NCBI RefSeq assembly: GCF_021341785.1
Contig: NZ_JAJTTF010000002.1
Location: 1-64,000 of the forward strand
Direction of reading: 5' to 3'
DNA length: 64,000 bases
DNA from: Microbacterium sp. Au-Mic1
GTDB taxonomy: Bacteria; Actinomycetota; Actinomycetes; Actinomycetales; Microbacteriaceae
Within the stretch, counting starts at the first letter, position 1; every line of letters starts with the position of its first letter. This document shows, in pieces, positions 34,477 through 44,052 of this stretch. Below the pieces are notes generated by a model. It did no database searches. It was not told the origin of the DNA and worked only from the letters and a program-made list of their open reading frames with translations. Made by a program: the position numbers and the translations under genes.

Positions 34477-35367
34477 GTGGAGCAGGAGTCGATACCCGGG
34501 CAGGACCCGCTCGAGCCCCCGGATCCTCGCGTCGCGCAGGCCTATCTGGATGTGCTGCCCGGCCTGCAGTCCCGGCGTGAGATCGTGATCGACCGCCGTC
34601 GGCTGGCCCGACTCGCCATCATCGAGGGCGTTGCACTGGCCGCATACTTCCTGGTGTTCCTCACTGCATGGATGCTGCAGCGTCGAGCAGGGACATCTAC
34701 CACGACGCCCGTGAGCGCGATCGCGGTGTACCTCACCTGGGTGTCGCTGGTACCGGGGCTCCGCGAGCGCTATGGCGCGCGTCTGGCGCTGACGGCAGGA
34801 CAGCGGACGGTGCAGGTGCTCCTGATCGTCGGCGCGCTGGTCGCGTTCCTGGGCATCATGATCGTCGATCTCGCGGTCGCCCCGCTGTCCCCGCTCTGGG
34901 CCGGTCTGCCGGCGCTGTTCGCGGCGGCGTCGGGACTCTGGGCATGGCGGATCCTGTCGCACGCGGCGCGGGATCAGCATAGGAGACCGGCGCCGCCGCA
35001 TGCGGAGTTCACCAGGGCCGGGCGCATCACGACCGTCATCTGCGGGATCGTCCTCACCGCCTGCATCGTCGCGACAGGTCTGGGCGCGCAGCCGCGTTTC
35101 GGGACGACGATCTCGGCCTTCACCTGTGTCGCGGCGACGGTGGTCGTGCTGATCGGTCAGTTCTCCGGCCGTGCCACCGCCGTCGGCGAGATGTGGCACG
35201 CGCCGCAATGGACGATGTTCGCCATCGGGGCCGGGGCCGCCGCAACAGTCGTGATGCTGTTGGCGATCGCCCCCGGCGCAGCATTCCCCGTGAGCATCAT
35301 GCTGGGCGCACTGATCCTCGTGGTGAGCATCGTCGTGAGCGTGCGGCCGGAACCGACGGATGAGTGA
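34477..35367 (+). CDS. multi-helix membrane protein, paralogue 1
   Basis: 296 residues. A soluble segment of about 45 residues (with SRREIVIDRRRL) precedes six or seven hydrophobic helices; LRERYGARLAL and GEMWHAPQW are charged or aromatic loops. No known family is recognised. The next gene is a clear paralogue sharing DRRRL, LRERYRAR and GAMWRPPQW in the same order. GTG 34477 has a GAGGGGGA site; an upstream GTG at 34444 lies in the second operator. The operon ends with a small regulator. Confidence 0.78.
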   Translation: MEQESIPGQDPLEPPDPRVAQAYLDVLPGLQSRREIVIDRRRLARLAIIEGVALAAYFLVFLTAWMLQRRAGTSTTTPVSAIAVYLTWVSLVPGLRERYGARLALTAGQRTVQVLLIVGALVAFLGIMIVDLAVAPLSPLWAGLPALFAAASGLWAWRILSHAARDQHRRPAPPHAEFTRAGRITTVICGIVLTACIVATGLGAQPRFGTTISAFTCVAATVVVLIGQFSGRATAVGEMWHAPQWTMFAIGAGAAATVVMLLAIAPGAAFPVSIMLGALILVVSIVVSVRPEPTDE

Positions 35368-36265
35368 GGGCGACATGAGCGAGAACGGACGCGGCAACGA
35401 CGTCGGCCTGATCGGTTCCCCCCAAGATGCCCGCGCGGCGCTCGATGCTCTATCCGGGATCTCCTCGCGACGCGACGAGCTGCTGGATCGGCGTCGGCTG
35501 GGCGGGATCCTGCTCGTCGATGCGATCATTCCCACGGCGGCGTTCACGTCATGGATTCTGGTGCAGGCGCTCCGGGATGACTCGGTGAGCATGCATTCCA
35601 TCCCGGCTCTCGCAACACTGGTCGTCGTGCTCTTATGGGATCAGCTCGCCCGAGGGCTGCGCGAACGGTATCGCGCACGGGCAGCGCTTCACGGTGCCCG
35701 GCGTGCGGTGCAGAACGCGCTCTCGGCCGTCGGGGCCGGGATTCTTGTCGTCGCTGTCTTCCTCACGTTCTTACGAGGGGAAGCACCGGTCGTGCTCGCC
35801 GTGATCGGATCCATCCTCCTGATCAGCAGCGGTGTCTGGGCTGCCGGCGTGATGATGCGAGAGGCGAAGGGCGCGCCGCGGATGCCACCGGCGGAGCACG
35901 CGGTGATGAACGTCGCAGGGCGGTTCGCCACGTTCTTCTTCGGTCTCGGGTTGGGATCGATCGCGATGGTCGGGCCGTTGGCTGCCGCGCCCGGCGGAAC
36001 TTCCGCGTTCGTCGTCATCCTCGCCGTGATCGCATTGGTCATCGCCGGCGCCGGGCGTTTCCTCAACGCGGTCCCGGAGCTCGGCGCGATGTGGCGCCCG
36101 CCGCAGTGGGTCGCGTTCGCGCTGTCGACCGCGATCGTGCTCATCGCGCCAGTGCTCGGCGCGGTCCGCCCCGCAGAAGCGGTTCTGTTCGGCATGGTCG
36201 CCGGGGGAGCGGTTCTCCTCGTGTTCGGCGCTGCCGCGCTCTGGCCGGTGGGCTCCGATGCCTGA
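35360..36265 (+). CDS. multi-helix membrane protein, paralogue 2
   Basis: 301 residues, overlapping the first paralogue by 8 nt and the regulator gene by 8 nt, so the three are tightly coupled. The layout matches paralogue 1: soluble N-terminus with SRRDELLDRRRL, then hydrophobic helices, LRERYRARAAL, and GAMWRPPQW near the C-terminal third. No catalytic motif is seen. Possible roles are a two-subunit membrane sensor or transporter. ATG 35375 is an alternative start. Confidence 0.78.
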   Translation: MSEGDMSENGRGNDVGLIGSPQDARAALDALSGISSRRDELLDRRRLGGILLVDAIIPTAAFTSWILVQALRDDSVSMHSIPALATLVVVLLWDQLARGLRERYRARAALHGARRAVQNALSAVGAGILVVAVFLTFLRGEAPVVLAVIGSILLISSGVWAAGVMMREAKGAPRMPPAEHAVMNVAGRFATFFFGLGLGSIAMVGPLAAAPGGTSAFVVILAVIALVIAGAGRFLNAVPELGAMWRPPQWVAFALSTAIVLIAPVLGAVRPAEAVLFGMVAGGAVLLVFGAAALWPVGSDA

Positions 36266-36572
36266 ACCGCATCCGCGTACGCGGCTCGACGACACCTTCG
36301 CCGGAGCGATCCGCTTCTCGATGATGGCGGCGTTGCGCGATGGCGTGGAGATGGACTTCGCGACGCTCGCGCACGTGCTGCAGGCGAACGATTCCGCAGT
36401 GAGCAAGGCGATCGCGGCGCTGTCGGCCGTCGGCTATGTGGTCGTCCGCAAGGGTCAGGTCGGCGCGCGCCCACGCACCTGGGTGCGGGCGACCGCCCCG
36501 GGCTCGCGGGCGTTCGAGGCGCACGTGCAGGCGCTGCGCGACATCGTCGGCGGGGGCGGATCGGCGATCTGA
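36258..36572 (+). CDS. small winged-helix transcriptional regulator
   Basis: 104 residues, almost entirely one winged helix: RLDDTFAGAIRFSMMAAL, then LAHVLQANDSAVSKAIAALSAVGYVVVRKG (recognition helix and wing). This resembles the HTH_34 / MarR-like group of stand-alone DNA-binding domains. It is the last gene of the unit and probably represses the promoter through the twin CTTTCC-N4-GGAAAG palindromes. No effector domain is visible, so the membrane proteins may provide the signal. Confidence 0.82.
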   Translation: MPEPHPRTRLDDTFAGAIRFSMMAALRDGVEMDFATLAHVLQANDSAVSKAIAALSAVGYVVVRKGQVGARPRTWVRATAPGSRAFEAHVQALRDIVGGGGSAI

Positions 36573-36726
36573 GTCCGCGTGCCCGTGCCGAGTGAACGGG
36601 ATCCCGTCGAACGCACCGCGTGGTCGCGCCGACATGCCGTCCGCTCGACAGGATCCCGTGCCGTCGGCGGATCCGCGGGCGCAGGCTGAGGCGGATCGGC
36701 GCGCGCAGGCGGAGGCGCGAGCGGGC

Positions 36727-37971
36727 TCAGCGCCGGATCAGCGACACGGGGCGGCGGCGGATGACCAGCGTCACGGACACGGCCAGCAGGGCTGCGCACA
36801 GCGCCATGAGGAGCAGGCTGACGGTCCAGGTGCCGGTCGCGTCGTGCAGGATGCCGAGCACCAGGCTGCCGCTGCCCGCCACGGCGTAGCCGACCCCCTG
36901 CGCGATCGCGGACAGGATGCCGGCGGAGGCCTCATCGGCGGACAGGCTCACGAGCAGGCCCATGGCGAGCCCGAATCCGGCGTTCTGCGCGATGCCGAGC
37001 ACCGTCACGACCGCCGGGTCGTGGCCGCCGTCCAGGCCGAACCACACGAAACCCACTGCCATGACGACGCCGAGGCCGGGACCGAACCAGGTGAGGATCC
37101 GCCGCCGACGGGCGATCACCGGTGCGACGAGCGTCGGGACCAGTCCTATCAGGCTGAACCAGCCCAGCAGCCCGCCCGCGGCACCCCGGGTCTCGCCGTG
37201 CGCCGACAGCATGAGTGGAAGCCAGGTGGTCACTGCGAAGTACAGCAGCGCCTGCAGCGAGAACACGGCCGTCATCAGGGCGACGGTCGTCCTCGCGTCA
37301 GCAGGGATCGACACCGGCTCGCCGATCGGCGCGGTGGCTGCCGATCCGCGGCCCACGGCGAGCATCGCCAGCGCGGCGAGCACCGCCAGGGCGGCCCAGG
37401 CGGCGAGCGCCGGACGCAGCCCGAACGCCTCGTCCAAGGGCACGGCCAGGCCGGCGCCGAGCGCGGCGCCGATGCCGAAGGACATACTGCTGAGGCCCAC
37501 CCAGAGCCCGCTCGCGCCGAGCGCCTTGAGGTAGGGCGGCAGCAGGGTCGCGGCCACCATGATCGCCGCCCCCGCGAGGAACGTGCCGGGCAGCAGCATC
37601 CAGCCGCTGAGGACGCGCAGCACGAGACCGGCGGCGAGCACCGACATCGCAGCGAGGATGGCACGGGTCGTGCCGATCCGCCGGGCCAGCAGCGGCCCGA
37701 GCATCGCGGTGAGCCCGAAGGCGATGACGGGCAGCGTCGCGAGCAGGCTGCGCTCCACGCCCCCCAACCCGAACTCGCTCGTCGCCTGATCCAGCAGGGC
37801 GGAGACCGACGTGATCGCCGGGCGCAGATTGACGCCGACCAGGAGCGCGGTACCGAGCGCGAGGGCTCGGGCGGCGCTCCCGGTCGGTGCGGGCCGAGCG
37901 CGGCCCCCCGCGCGTCCGGCCTGGACGGCGTCGCCGTCCGCCCGATCAGCTCGCGAGGACACGAAGCCCAT
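36727..37971 (-). CDS. MFS transporter, CynX/NimT type
   Basis: 414 residues from ATG 37971, about 12 helices. Features are GVNLRPAITSVSALLDQ in helix 1, and GPLLARRIGTTRAIL in the helix 2-3 loop, as in the cyanate/2-nitroimidazole (CynX/NimT) group. The start overlaps the deaminase-like gene by 26 nt (47 nt if ATG 37992 is used), so it is the last gene of the operon. It may export a product or import a related compound; substrate unknown. Confidence 0.82.
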   Translation of the reverse strand: MGFVSSRADRADGDAVQAGRAGGRARPAPTGSAARALALGTALLVGVNLRPAITSVSALLDQATSEFGLGGVERSLLATLPVIAFGLTAMLGPLLARRIGTTRAILAAMSVLAAGLVLRVLSGWMLLPGTFLAGAAIMVAATLLPPYLKALGASGLWVGLSSMSFGIGAALGAGLAVPLDEAFGLRPALAAWAALAVLAALAMLAVGRGSAATAPIGEPVSIPADARTTVALMTAVFSLQALLYFAVTTWLPLMLSAHGETRGAAGGLLGWFSLIGLVPTLVAPVIARRRRILTWFGPGLGVVMAVGFVWFGLDGGHDPAVVTVLGIAQNAGFGLAMGLLVSLSADEASAGILSAIAQGVGYAVAGSGSLVLGILHDATGTWTVSLLLMALCAALLAVSVTLVIRRRPVSLIRR

Positions 37972-39157
37972 CGGCGACGACGCGCCCGTCATGGATGACG
38001 GTGCGATCGGTGCCGCGGTCCATCACCGCGCTGGTCGGGGTCTGCCCGTCGACGAGCACCAGGTCGGCGCGGTCGCCGACCGCGGTTCCGGGCCGATCCT
38101 GGACGCCGGCGAGGCGCGGCACCTCGTGCGACATGATGCTGGCACCGCCCATGGTCGCGATGGCGAGGCACATCTCGATGTGCTCGTCGCGACGGAAGTT
38201 GTTCGTGAACGCCAGCTGCCAGGTGCGATCCAGCAGATCGCAGTTGCCGTAAGGGCTCCAGTAGTCGCGCTGGCCGTCCTCGCCGAGGCCGAACCGCACG
38301 CCCGAGGAGACCAGGTCGACGAGCGACAGCTGGTTGCGGGCCGCGGGGGCGACACTCGCCATGGCGATGTCGAGTTCGGCGAACTCGTCGATCAGCCGGC
38401 GGCTGGTCGCCTCGTTCACGCCGCCCAGCTCGTAGGCATGCGACATCGTGACCTTGCCCTGCATGCCGAGCGCGCGCACGCGCTCCAGCACGAGCTCGGT
38501 GCTGAACACGCCGAGATGACCCGGCTCATGCAGATGGATGTCGACCTCGACCTGGTACTTCTCTGCGAGGCCGAAGACGACGTCGAGGTGGCGGACCGGG
38601 TCGCGGTCCAGCTGCGAGGGGTCGATGCCGCCCATGACATCGGCGCCCTGCTTGAGCGACTCCTCGAGGTAGTCGACTGTTCCCTCCTCCAGGAGGATCC
38701 CGGCCTGCGGGAACGTCATCACCTGCACGTCGGCCTGATCGGCGAACTTCTCCTTGGCGGCCATCACCGAGTCGAACTTCTCCAGCTTGCAGTCCACGTC
38801 GACCTGCGCGTAGGTGCGCACGCGCGTGGTGCCGCGGGCGATCATGCGCTCCAGCGTGCCGGCGACGATCTCGGCGTGCGGTACGTCGGTGTTGCGCCAG
38901 TTGCGGCGGTCGTTCATCATCATGGCCCACACTCCGGGCGCGCCGGTGTGCTCTCGGAACGGAAGGCCGATGCGGGAGGAGTCCAGGTGCACGTGCACAT
39001 CGCTGAAAGAAGGCAGCAGCAGCCGCCCACGGCCGTCCACGTCCCCGGCGCCGAGCGGGCCGGTCTCGTCGTGCGGGCGCACGGCCGCGATGCGGCCGTC
39101 CTCGATGACGACGTCGGATGCGGAACCGCCCCAGGGGCGGACGTCACGAATCAGCAA
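37946..39157 (-). CDS. cytosine deaminase-like amidohydrolase
   Basis: 403 residues of the metal-dependent amidohydrolase superfamily (COG0402, CodA-like). The HxH site is in SFSDVHVHLDSSRIG. Further metal or catalytic residues lie in VDIHLHEPG, MSHAYELGG and GEDGQRDYWSPYGNCDLL, the last matching the CodA GTDN-x-D-P-x-Y-P-x-G region. It may deaminate a cytosine-like or other N-heterocyclic ring. The TTG start at 39157 has AGAGGA upstream and overlaps the ATPase gene by 14 nt. Its import partner is the upstream ABC system. Confidence 0.85.
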   Translation of the reverse strand: MLIRDVRPWGGSASDVVIEDGRIAAVRPHDETGPLGAGDVDGRGRLLLPSFSDVHVHLDSSRIGLPFREHTGAPGVWAMMMNDRRNWRNTDVPHAEIVAGTLERMIARGTTRVRTYAQVDVDCKLEKFDSVMAAKEKFADQADVQVMTFPQAGILLEEGTVDYLEESLKQGADVMGGIDPSQLDRDPVRHLDVVFGLAEKYQVEVDIHLHEPGHLGVFSTELVLERVRALGMQGKVTMSHAYELGGVNEATSRRLIDEFAELDIAMASVAPAARNQLSLVDLVSSGVRFGLGEDGQRDYWSPYGNCDLLDRTWQLAFTNNFRRDEHIEMCLAIATMGGASIMSHEVPRLAGVQDRPGTAVGDRADLVLVDGQTPTSAVMDRGTDRTVIHDGRVVADGLRVLAS

Positions 39158-40169
39158 GGATCTTCCTCTCTTCGGGGGTGCTCGCCGCGAATGCGGCGGC
39201 TTCGGCCGGGTGGTGGCAGGCGACCGCGCCGGACGGCACTCGCTCCGTGCACATCTTCTTCTTCTCGTCGTCCAACAAGGCGAAGACGGGGCAGCGCGTG
39301 CGGAACACGCAACCGCTGGGCGGGTTCGACGGATGCGGCAGATCGCCGGTGAGGCGGATCCGACCACTGCGATCGGCGTGTGGATCGGGGGAGGGGACCG
39401 ACGACAGCAGCGACTGCGTGTACGGGTGCCGTGGGGCGTCGAAGACCGCGTCCCTGGTCCCGACCTCCATGACCTTGCCCAGGTACATCACGGCCACATC
39501 GTGGGCGAAGTGCTTGACGACGGACAGGTCGTGCGCGATGAACACGTAGGAGATGCCGGTGTCGGCCTGGATGTCCTGCAGCAGGTTGATCACCTGCGCC
39601 TGCACGGACACGTCGAGCGCGGAGACCGGTTCATCGCAGATCACCACGTCGGGTTCCAATGCCAGCGCCCGGGCGATGCCGACGCGCTGCTTCTGGCCGC
39701 CGGAGAATTCGTGCGGGAAGCGGTTGTAGTGCTCGGGGCGCAGCCCCACGCGGTCCATGAGGGACTGCACGCGGGTCTTCATGCCCTCCTTCGGGCTGAT
39801 CCGCTGGGCGCGCAGCGGTGCGGCGATCGCGGCGCCCACGGTCTGACGCGGGTTGAGCGACGACGCGGGGTTCTGGAACACCATCTGCACGCGACGGCGG
39901 AAGTCCTGCAGCTCGGATCCCGCAAGTCCCGCGACGTCAGCGCCGTCCAGACGGATGGTGCCGGAGGTCGGCGTCAGCAGGCGCATCAGCAGCCGACCGG
40001 TCGTCGACTTCCCGCAACCGGACTCGCCGACCAGGCCCAGGGTCTTGCCGCGCTCGAGCGTGAAGGACACGCCATCGACGGCCTTGACGATGCTCTTCGG
40101 CTTGAACATGCCCTGCGAGACGGGGAAGTGCTTGGCGAGGCCCTCGACCTGCAGCAGTGGGGCGGTCAT
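39144..40169 (-). CDS. peptide/opine-type ABC transporter ATPase (OppF/DppF)
   Basis: 341 residues: Walker A GESGCGKS, signature LSGGQ equivalent FSGGQKQR, Walker B VVICDEPVSAL, and the C-terminal oligopeptide/dipeptide domain with Cys residues (GCVFRTRCPVF). It overlaps the OppD gene by an ATGA. An upstream frame extension to 40277 lacks conservation. It powers the importer with OppD. Confidence 0.93.
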   Translation of the reverse strand: MTAPLLQVEGLAKHFPVSQGMFKPKSIVKAVDGVSFTLERGKTLGLVGESGCGKSTTGRLLMRLLTPTSGTIRLDGADVAGLAGSELQDFRRRVQMVFQNPASSLNPRQTVGAAIAAPLRAQRISPKEGMKTRVQSLMDRVGLRPEHYNRFPHEFSGGQKQRVGIARALALEPDVVICDEPVSALDVSVQAQVINLLQDIQADTGISYVFIAHDLSVVKHFAHDVAVMYLGKVMEVGTRDAVFDAPRHPYTQSLLSSVPSPDPHADRSGRIRLTGDLPHPSNPPSGCVFRTRCPVFALLDDEKKKMCTERVPSGAVACHHPAEAAAFAASTPEERKILADS

Positions 40170-41182
40170 CGTGCGGCCTCCAACGTGATCGGCTCGGACG
40201 TGCCGAGGCTCTCGGACAGGTGGCAGCGCGATCGGTGCGATCCCGCGCCGTGCAGCGCCGGCCGCTCGGTGCGGCACCGGTTGCCCGGGACCAGGTGCGC
40301 CACCGGGCAGCGGTCGGCGAACAGGCAGCCCTGCGGCAGATCCAGCAGGGACGGCGGGAAGCCGGGGATCGGGGTCAGGCGTCCCGCCTCATCCGCCATC
40401 GACGGCATCGATGCCAGCAGGCCCTTGGTGTACGGGTGGGCGGTGCGTAGGAAGGCGTCCTCCATGTCGGCCTGCTCGACGCACTGCCCGCCGTACATGA
40501 CGATCACGCGCTGGCAGACCTCGGCGACGACACCGAGGTCGTGCGTCACGTAGACGACGGCGGATCCGGTCTCCTGCTGCAGCGAGGAGATCAGATCGAG
40601 GATCTGCGCCTGCACCGTGACGTCGAGCGCGGTCGTCGGCTCATCGGCGATGAGCAGCTCCGGCTCGCAGATCAGGGCCATCGCGATCATCGCGCGCTGG
40701 CGCATGCCGCCGGAGAACTCGTGCGGGTAGGAGTCGTAGCGCGACACCGGGTCCGGGATGCCGACGCGCGCGAGCATGTCGATCGCCTGCGCCCTGGCGG
40801 CTTTCGCGCTCACCCTGTTGTGCACCCGGTACGCCTCGGCGATCTGCGTGCCGACCGTGTAGAAGGGGTGCATCGCGGAGAGCGGATCCTGGAAGATCAT
40901 GCCGATCTTGCGACCACGGTACGGACGCATCTCGTTCTCGGTGAGCGGCACGAGATCCGTGCCCTCGAACAGGATCTGTCCGGTGACGCGTGCGCTCGTC
41001 TCCTTGAGCAGCCCCATCAGGGTCTGACTGGTGACGGTCTTGCCGGATCCCGACTCGCCGACGATGCCGATGGTGTCGCCGCGCTCGAGCGTGAGGTCCA
41101 TGCCGTTCACCGCATGCACGACGCCATCGTCGGTGGGGAAGTCGACCCGCAGGTCGCGGATGTCCAGGAACGGGGTGGCCAT
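40166..41182 (-). CDS. peptide/opine-type ABC transporter ATPase (OppD/DppD)
   Basis: 338 residues: Walker A GESGSGKT, signature FSGGMRQR, Walker [12 protein letters not shown], and the C-terminal [12 protein letters not shown] motif. It shares one base with the permease stop (TGATG) and four with OppF. Paired ATPases of this kind energise importers of dipeptides, opines, nickel or nucleobase-like compounds. Confidence 0.93.
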   Translation of the reverse strand: MATPFLDIRDLRVDFPTDDGVVHAVNGMDLTLERGDTIGIVGESGSGKTVTSQTLMGLLKETSARVTGQILFEGTDLVPLTENEMRPYRGRKIGMIFQDPLSAMHPFYTVGTQIAEAYRVHNRVSAKAARAQAIDMLARVGIPDPVSRYDSYPHEFSGGMRQRAMIAMALICEPELLIADEPTTALDVTVQAQILDLISSLQQETGSAVVYVTHDLGVVAEVCQRVIVMYGGQCVEQADMEDAFLRTAHPYTKGLLASMPSMADEAGRLTPIPGFPPSLLDLPQGCLFADRCPVAHLVPGNRCRTERPALHGAGSHRSRCHLSESLGTSEPITLEAAR

Positions 41183-42183
41183 CAGCTGACCCTCACTCTC
41201 GGGTCGATGCCGGCGTAGGCGAGGTCGACGACGACGTTGGCGGTGATGATGAAGAACGCGGCCAGCATGGTGATGGCCATGGTGACGGGCAGGTCCCCGG
41301 CGACCGCGGCGTGCACGGCCGTGAAGCCGAGGCCCGGGACGGAGAAGATCTGCTCGGTGAGCACGGCGCCGCCGAGCAGCGCGCCGATGTCGAGGCCCAG
41401 CATGGTCACGATCGGCGTGATGCCGGCGCGCACGCCGTGCCGGAACACGATCTCGCGCCGGCCCAGGCCCTTGGCCCGTGCGGTGCGCATGAAGTCCTCG
41501 CCGAACGTCTCGATCATGTTGTTGCGCGTGATGCGGATGTACTGGGCGCTGAACAGCACGGCGATGGCGACCCAGGGCAGGAGGTAGTTGAGGAACCAGG
41601 CGGCCGGGCCGGCAGGCCCGAACGGACTGCTGATCTGATTGCTCGTGAACGGCAGCCAGTGCAGGGTGCTCACGAAGACGAGCAGGAGCAGCAGGCCGGT
41701 CACGGGGATCGGCAGCGAGACGCCGACCGAGGCGGCGCCGACGATGAGCTTGTCCGTCGCCCTGCCCTTGCGGATGGCGGCGAGCAGGCCGAGGCCGACG
41801 CCGACGATCGTCCACAGCACGACAGCGCCGACTGCGATCGACAGCGTGTAGGGGAGGGCGCGGGCGAGAACGTCGGTGACGTTCTCATTGGTCTGGAAGG
41901 ACTTGCCCAGGCACGGCCACGCGCAGAGCTGCTCCGCACCCGGCGCGCCGATCATGCGCGGTCCGAAGAATCCGGAGAGATACGCGAAGTACTGGATGAA
42001 GAAGGGCTTGTCCATGCCCAGCGCGACGCGCGCCTGCTCGATGCGCTCCGGGGTGCACTCCTGGCCGCATGCCGCGGCGGCGGGATCGGACGGGCCGATC
42101 TGGAAGAGCGCGAACGTGACGAAGCTCACGACGAGGAGGAGGATGACGAGGCCCGCCACTCGGCGGACGAGGAATCCGATCAT
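41182..42183 (-). CDS. peptide/opine-type ABC transporter permease (OppB/DppB)
   Basis: 333 residues, six helices, beginning MIGFLVRRVAGLVILLLVVS and with the EAA-like loop DFMRTARAKGLGRREIVFRHGVR. ATG 42183 follows the substrate-binding gene by 62 nt, in which a 10-bp hairpin sits (42197-42222). It pairs with the permease at 44053. Confidence 0.93.
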   Translation of the reverse strand: MIGFLVRRVAGLVILLLVVSFVTFALFQIGPSDPAAAACGQECTPERIEQARVALGMDKPFFIQYFAYLSGFFGPRMIGAPGAEQLCAWPCLGKSFQTNENVTDVLARALPYTLSIAVGAVVLWTIVGVGLGLLAAIRKGRATDKLIVGAASVGVSLPIPVTGLLLLLVFVSTLHWLPFTSNQISSPFGPAGPAAWFLNYLLPWVAIAVLFSAQYIRITRNNMIETFGEDFMRTARAKGLGRREIVFRHGVRAGITPIVTMLGLDIGALLGGAVLTEQIFSVPGLGFTAVHAAVAGDLPVTMAITMLAAFFIITANVVVDLAYAGIDPRVRVS

Positions 42184-42196
42184 TGCTGTCCCGTGC

Positions 42197-42222
42197 GGGG
42201 CCGGCCGCGAAGGGCCGGCCCC
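42197..42222 (-). terminator. intra-operon hairpin between the binding protein and permease genes
   Basis: Perfect 10-bp stem GGGGCCGGCC / GGCCGGCCCC with a 6-nt loop, in the gap after the binding-protein gene. It probably stabilises the upstream mRNA or partly terminates it, giving the binding protein in excess of the membrane subunits. Confidence 0.6.
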
Positions 42223-42245
42223 CTCCTTTCAGGAGTGCGGAGGCG

Positions 42246-43970
42246 TCAGTTCTTGACGCCGACGGTGGACAGGTCGATGCTTCCGAAGAAGTAGCCGACC
42301 TGGGCGTTCTGGATCTTGGATCCGACGACGCTCGAGGTGTACGTGCGGAAGAGCGGCACGATCGGGTACGTCTCCATGGCCTTGTTGTAGAGCTCGGTCC
42401 ACTTCGTGTTGAGCTCCTCGGACGAGCCGTTGGTGTCGCGCAGCTTGTACATCTCGCCCGAGATGGTGGGGTCGAAGTAGCGCGAGATGTTGCTGAATCC
42501 GTAGGTCGTGCCGTCGAGGCTCGGGCCGAGGTTCGGATCCACCGTGGTGCGCGTGGAGCCGGAGGCGGCGCCGCCGCACCAACCGGCACGGGCGATGTCG
42601 GGCATCTGGTCGCCGGCGAGCGTCGTGTAGTAGTTCGGTGCGGGGATCGCGACCATCTGCAGGTCGATGCCGAGCTCCTTGAAGTTCTGCTGCAGCACCG
42701 TGCCGAGGTTCTTGTACCGCTCGGTGGCGTTCGAGTAGCCGTAGGTGAGCGTCTTGGGAACCGTCTTGCCCTGCAGCAGCTTCTTCGCCTCGTCCAGCTT
42801 CGGCTTGCCGGCCGGGTCGAGGTCGAGGTTCGGCTTGATCCAGCCGACCTGGGCGTCGTTCAGGTACGAGTTGGTGAGCTTGCCGAAGCGCGGCCCGCCG
42901 TACTGCACCTGGATCGACGCGCGGTCCATGGCGAGCGCCAGCGCGTGGCGCACGTCCGGGTCCGTGATCGTGGTGGTGTTGAAGTTCAGCACGTCGGTGC
43001 AGCCGAGCAGGCCTCCCGCCGTGCGCGGCTTGATGGTCTGGTCGCCGAGTCGGGCGGCGTCGGAGGCCTGGAGGGCGCCGTTCGAGTCGAGCGTGATCGC
43101 CGTCGGGTCGGAGTCACTCAGCAGCTGCTGGCTGATCGTCGCCTGGGCGGTCGACAGCGAGAAGGAGAACGTGTCGGGCAGCGCGGTGCGGTTCTCATCC
43201 GTCTTCGGATCCCAGTGGGGGTTGCGCACGAGCTTGAGCTCGCGACCGCGGTCGTAGCTCGAGATCATGTACGGGCCGGAGGAGATCGGGTGGTTGGTGT
43301 AGTCGAGCTTGGTGTCCTTCGCCTGCGGGACCGGGGCGCTGTTGGAGCGCGAGGCGAGCGCGGGGAAGTCGGGGTAGGGCTGCTTCAGGTGGAAGATGAT
43401 CGTCTTCGCGTCCGGGGTCTCGATCGCGGCGAGCTCGCCGCCCGAGTACGGACCCTTGTAGGTGTCGGCGTCGAGCACGGCGTTGAGCTCCTGCGGAGCC
43501 TGCGTGTAGACGTCACGGGCGAAGGTGCGCTCGATGCCGTACTTGATGTCGGCGGAGGTGATCGGGGACCCGTCCTCGTAGGTGAGGCCGTCCTTGAGCG
43601 TGTACGTCCAGGTGAGGCCGTCGGCGGAGGTCTTGCCGAGGTCGGTGGCGAGATCGGGGACGATCTTCGGCGGCTGGCCGGCGGTCTCCTTCGCCATGGT
43701 CAGGGTGCGGTAGTAGAGCTGGCCGACGTTGGCGGTCTGCACGTAGTTGCTGTTGCCGGGGTCGAGCGTCTGGAAGTCACTGGACATCAGCACGTTGACG
43801 TTGCCGCCCTTGGTGCTGAAGCCCTCGTTGACGACGTGCGGGGCGTAGGGGTTGTTCGCGGCGGTGCTTCCGGTGGCGGTGCCGCCGGAAGCGGATCCGG
43901 CGGAACAGCCCGCCACGGCGAGCGCGACGGCCAGGACGGAGGCGGCGAACAGGGGACGGCTGTGTCTCAT
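42246..43970 (-). CDS. peptide/opine-type ABC transporter substrate-binding lipoprotein
   Basis: 574 residues (family 5 binding protein). It has a lipobox AVAGC in the first 25 residues, then GGNVNVLMSSDFQTLDP, LTWTYTLKDGLTYEDGSPITSADI and KYGIERTF, the family hallmarks. The large size accommodates a peptide or other bulky ligand; specificity is not readable. It is second in the operon, after the OppC-type permease. Confidence 0.93.
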   Translation of the reverse strand: MRHSRPLFAASVLAVALAVAGCSAGSASGGTATGSTAANNPYAPHVVNEGFSTKGGNVNVLMSSDFQTLDPGNSNYVQTANVGQLYYRTLTMAKETAGQPPKIVPDLATDLGKTSADGLTWTYTLKDGLTYEDGSPITSADIKYGIERTFARDVYTQAPQELNAVLDADTYKGPYSGGELAAIETPDAKTIIFHLKQPYPDFPALASRSNSAPVPQAKDTKLDYTNHPISSGPYMISSYDRGRELKLVRNPHWDPKTDENRTALPDTFSFSLSTAQATISQQLLSDSDPTAITLDSNGALQASDAARLGDQTIKPRTAGGLLGCTDVLNFNTTTITDPDVRHALALAMDRASIQVQYGGPRFGKLTNSYLNDAQVGWIKPNLDLDPAGKPKLDEAKKLLQGKTVPKTLTYGYSNATERYKNLGTVLQQNFKELGIDLQMVAIPAPNYYTTLAGDQMPDIARAGWCGGAASGSTRTTVDPNLGPSLDGTTYGFSNISRYFDPTISGEMYKLRDTNGSSEELNTKWTELYNKAMETYPIVPLFRTYTSSVVGSKIQNAQVGYFFGSIDLSTVGVKN

Positions 43971-44052
43971 GGTTCTTCTCTTCTCGGGGTGGGTGGACAG
44001 GGGAGTGCGGGGATGCGGGCGGCCCGGACGGGACGCCGCCCGCAGGGAGGGC

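Noticed and set aside
36573..36726. Gap between the winged-helix regulator and the CynX-type gene
   Set aside because: Read for hairpins, promoters and small genes; only short GC-rich words were found, none convincing.
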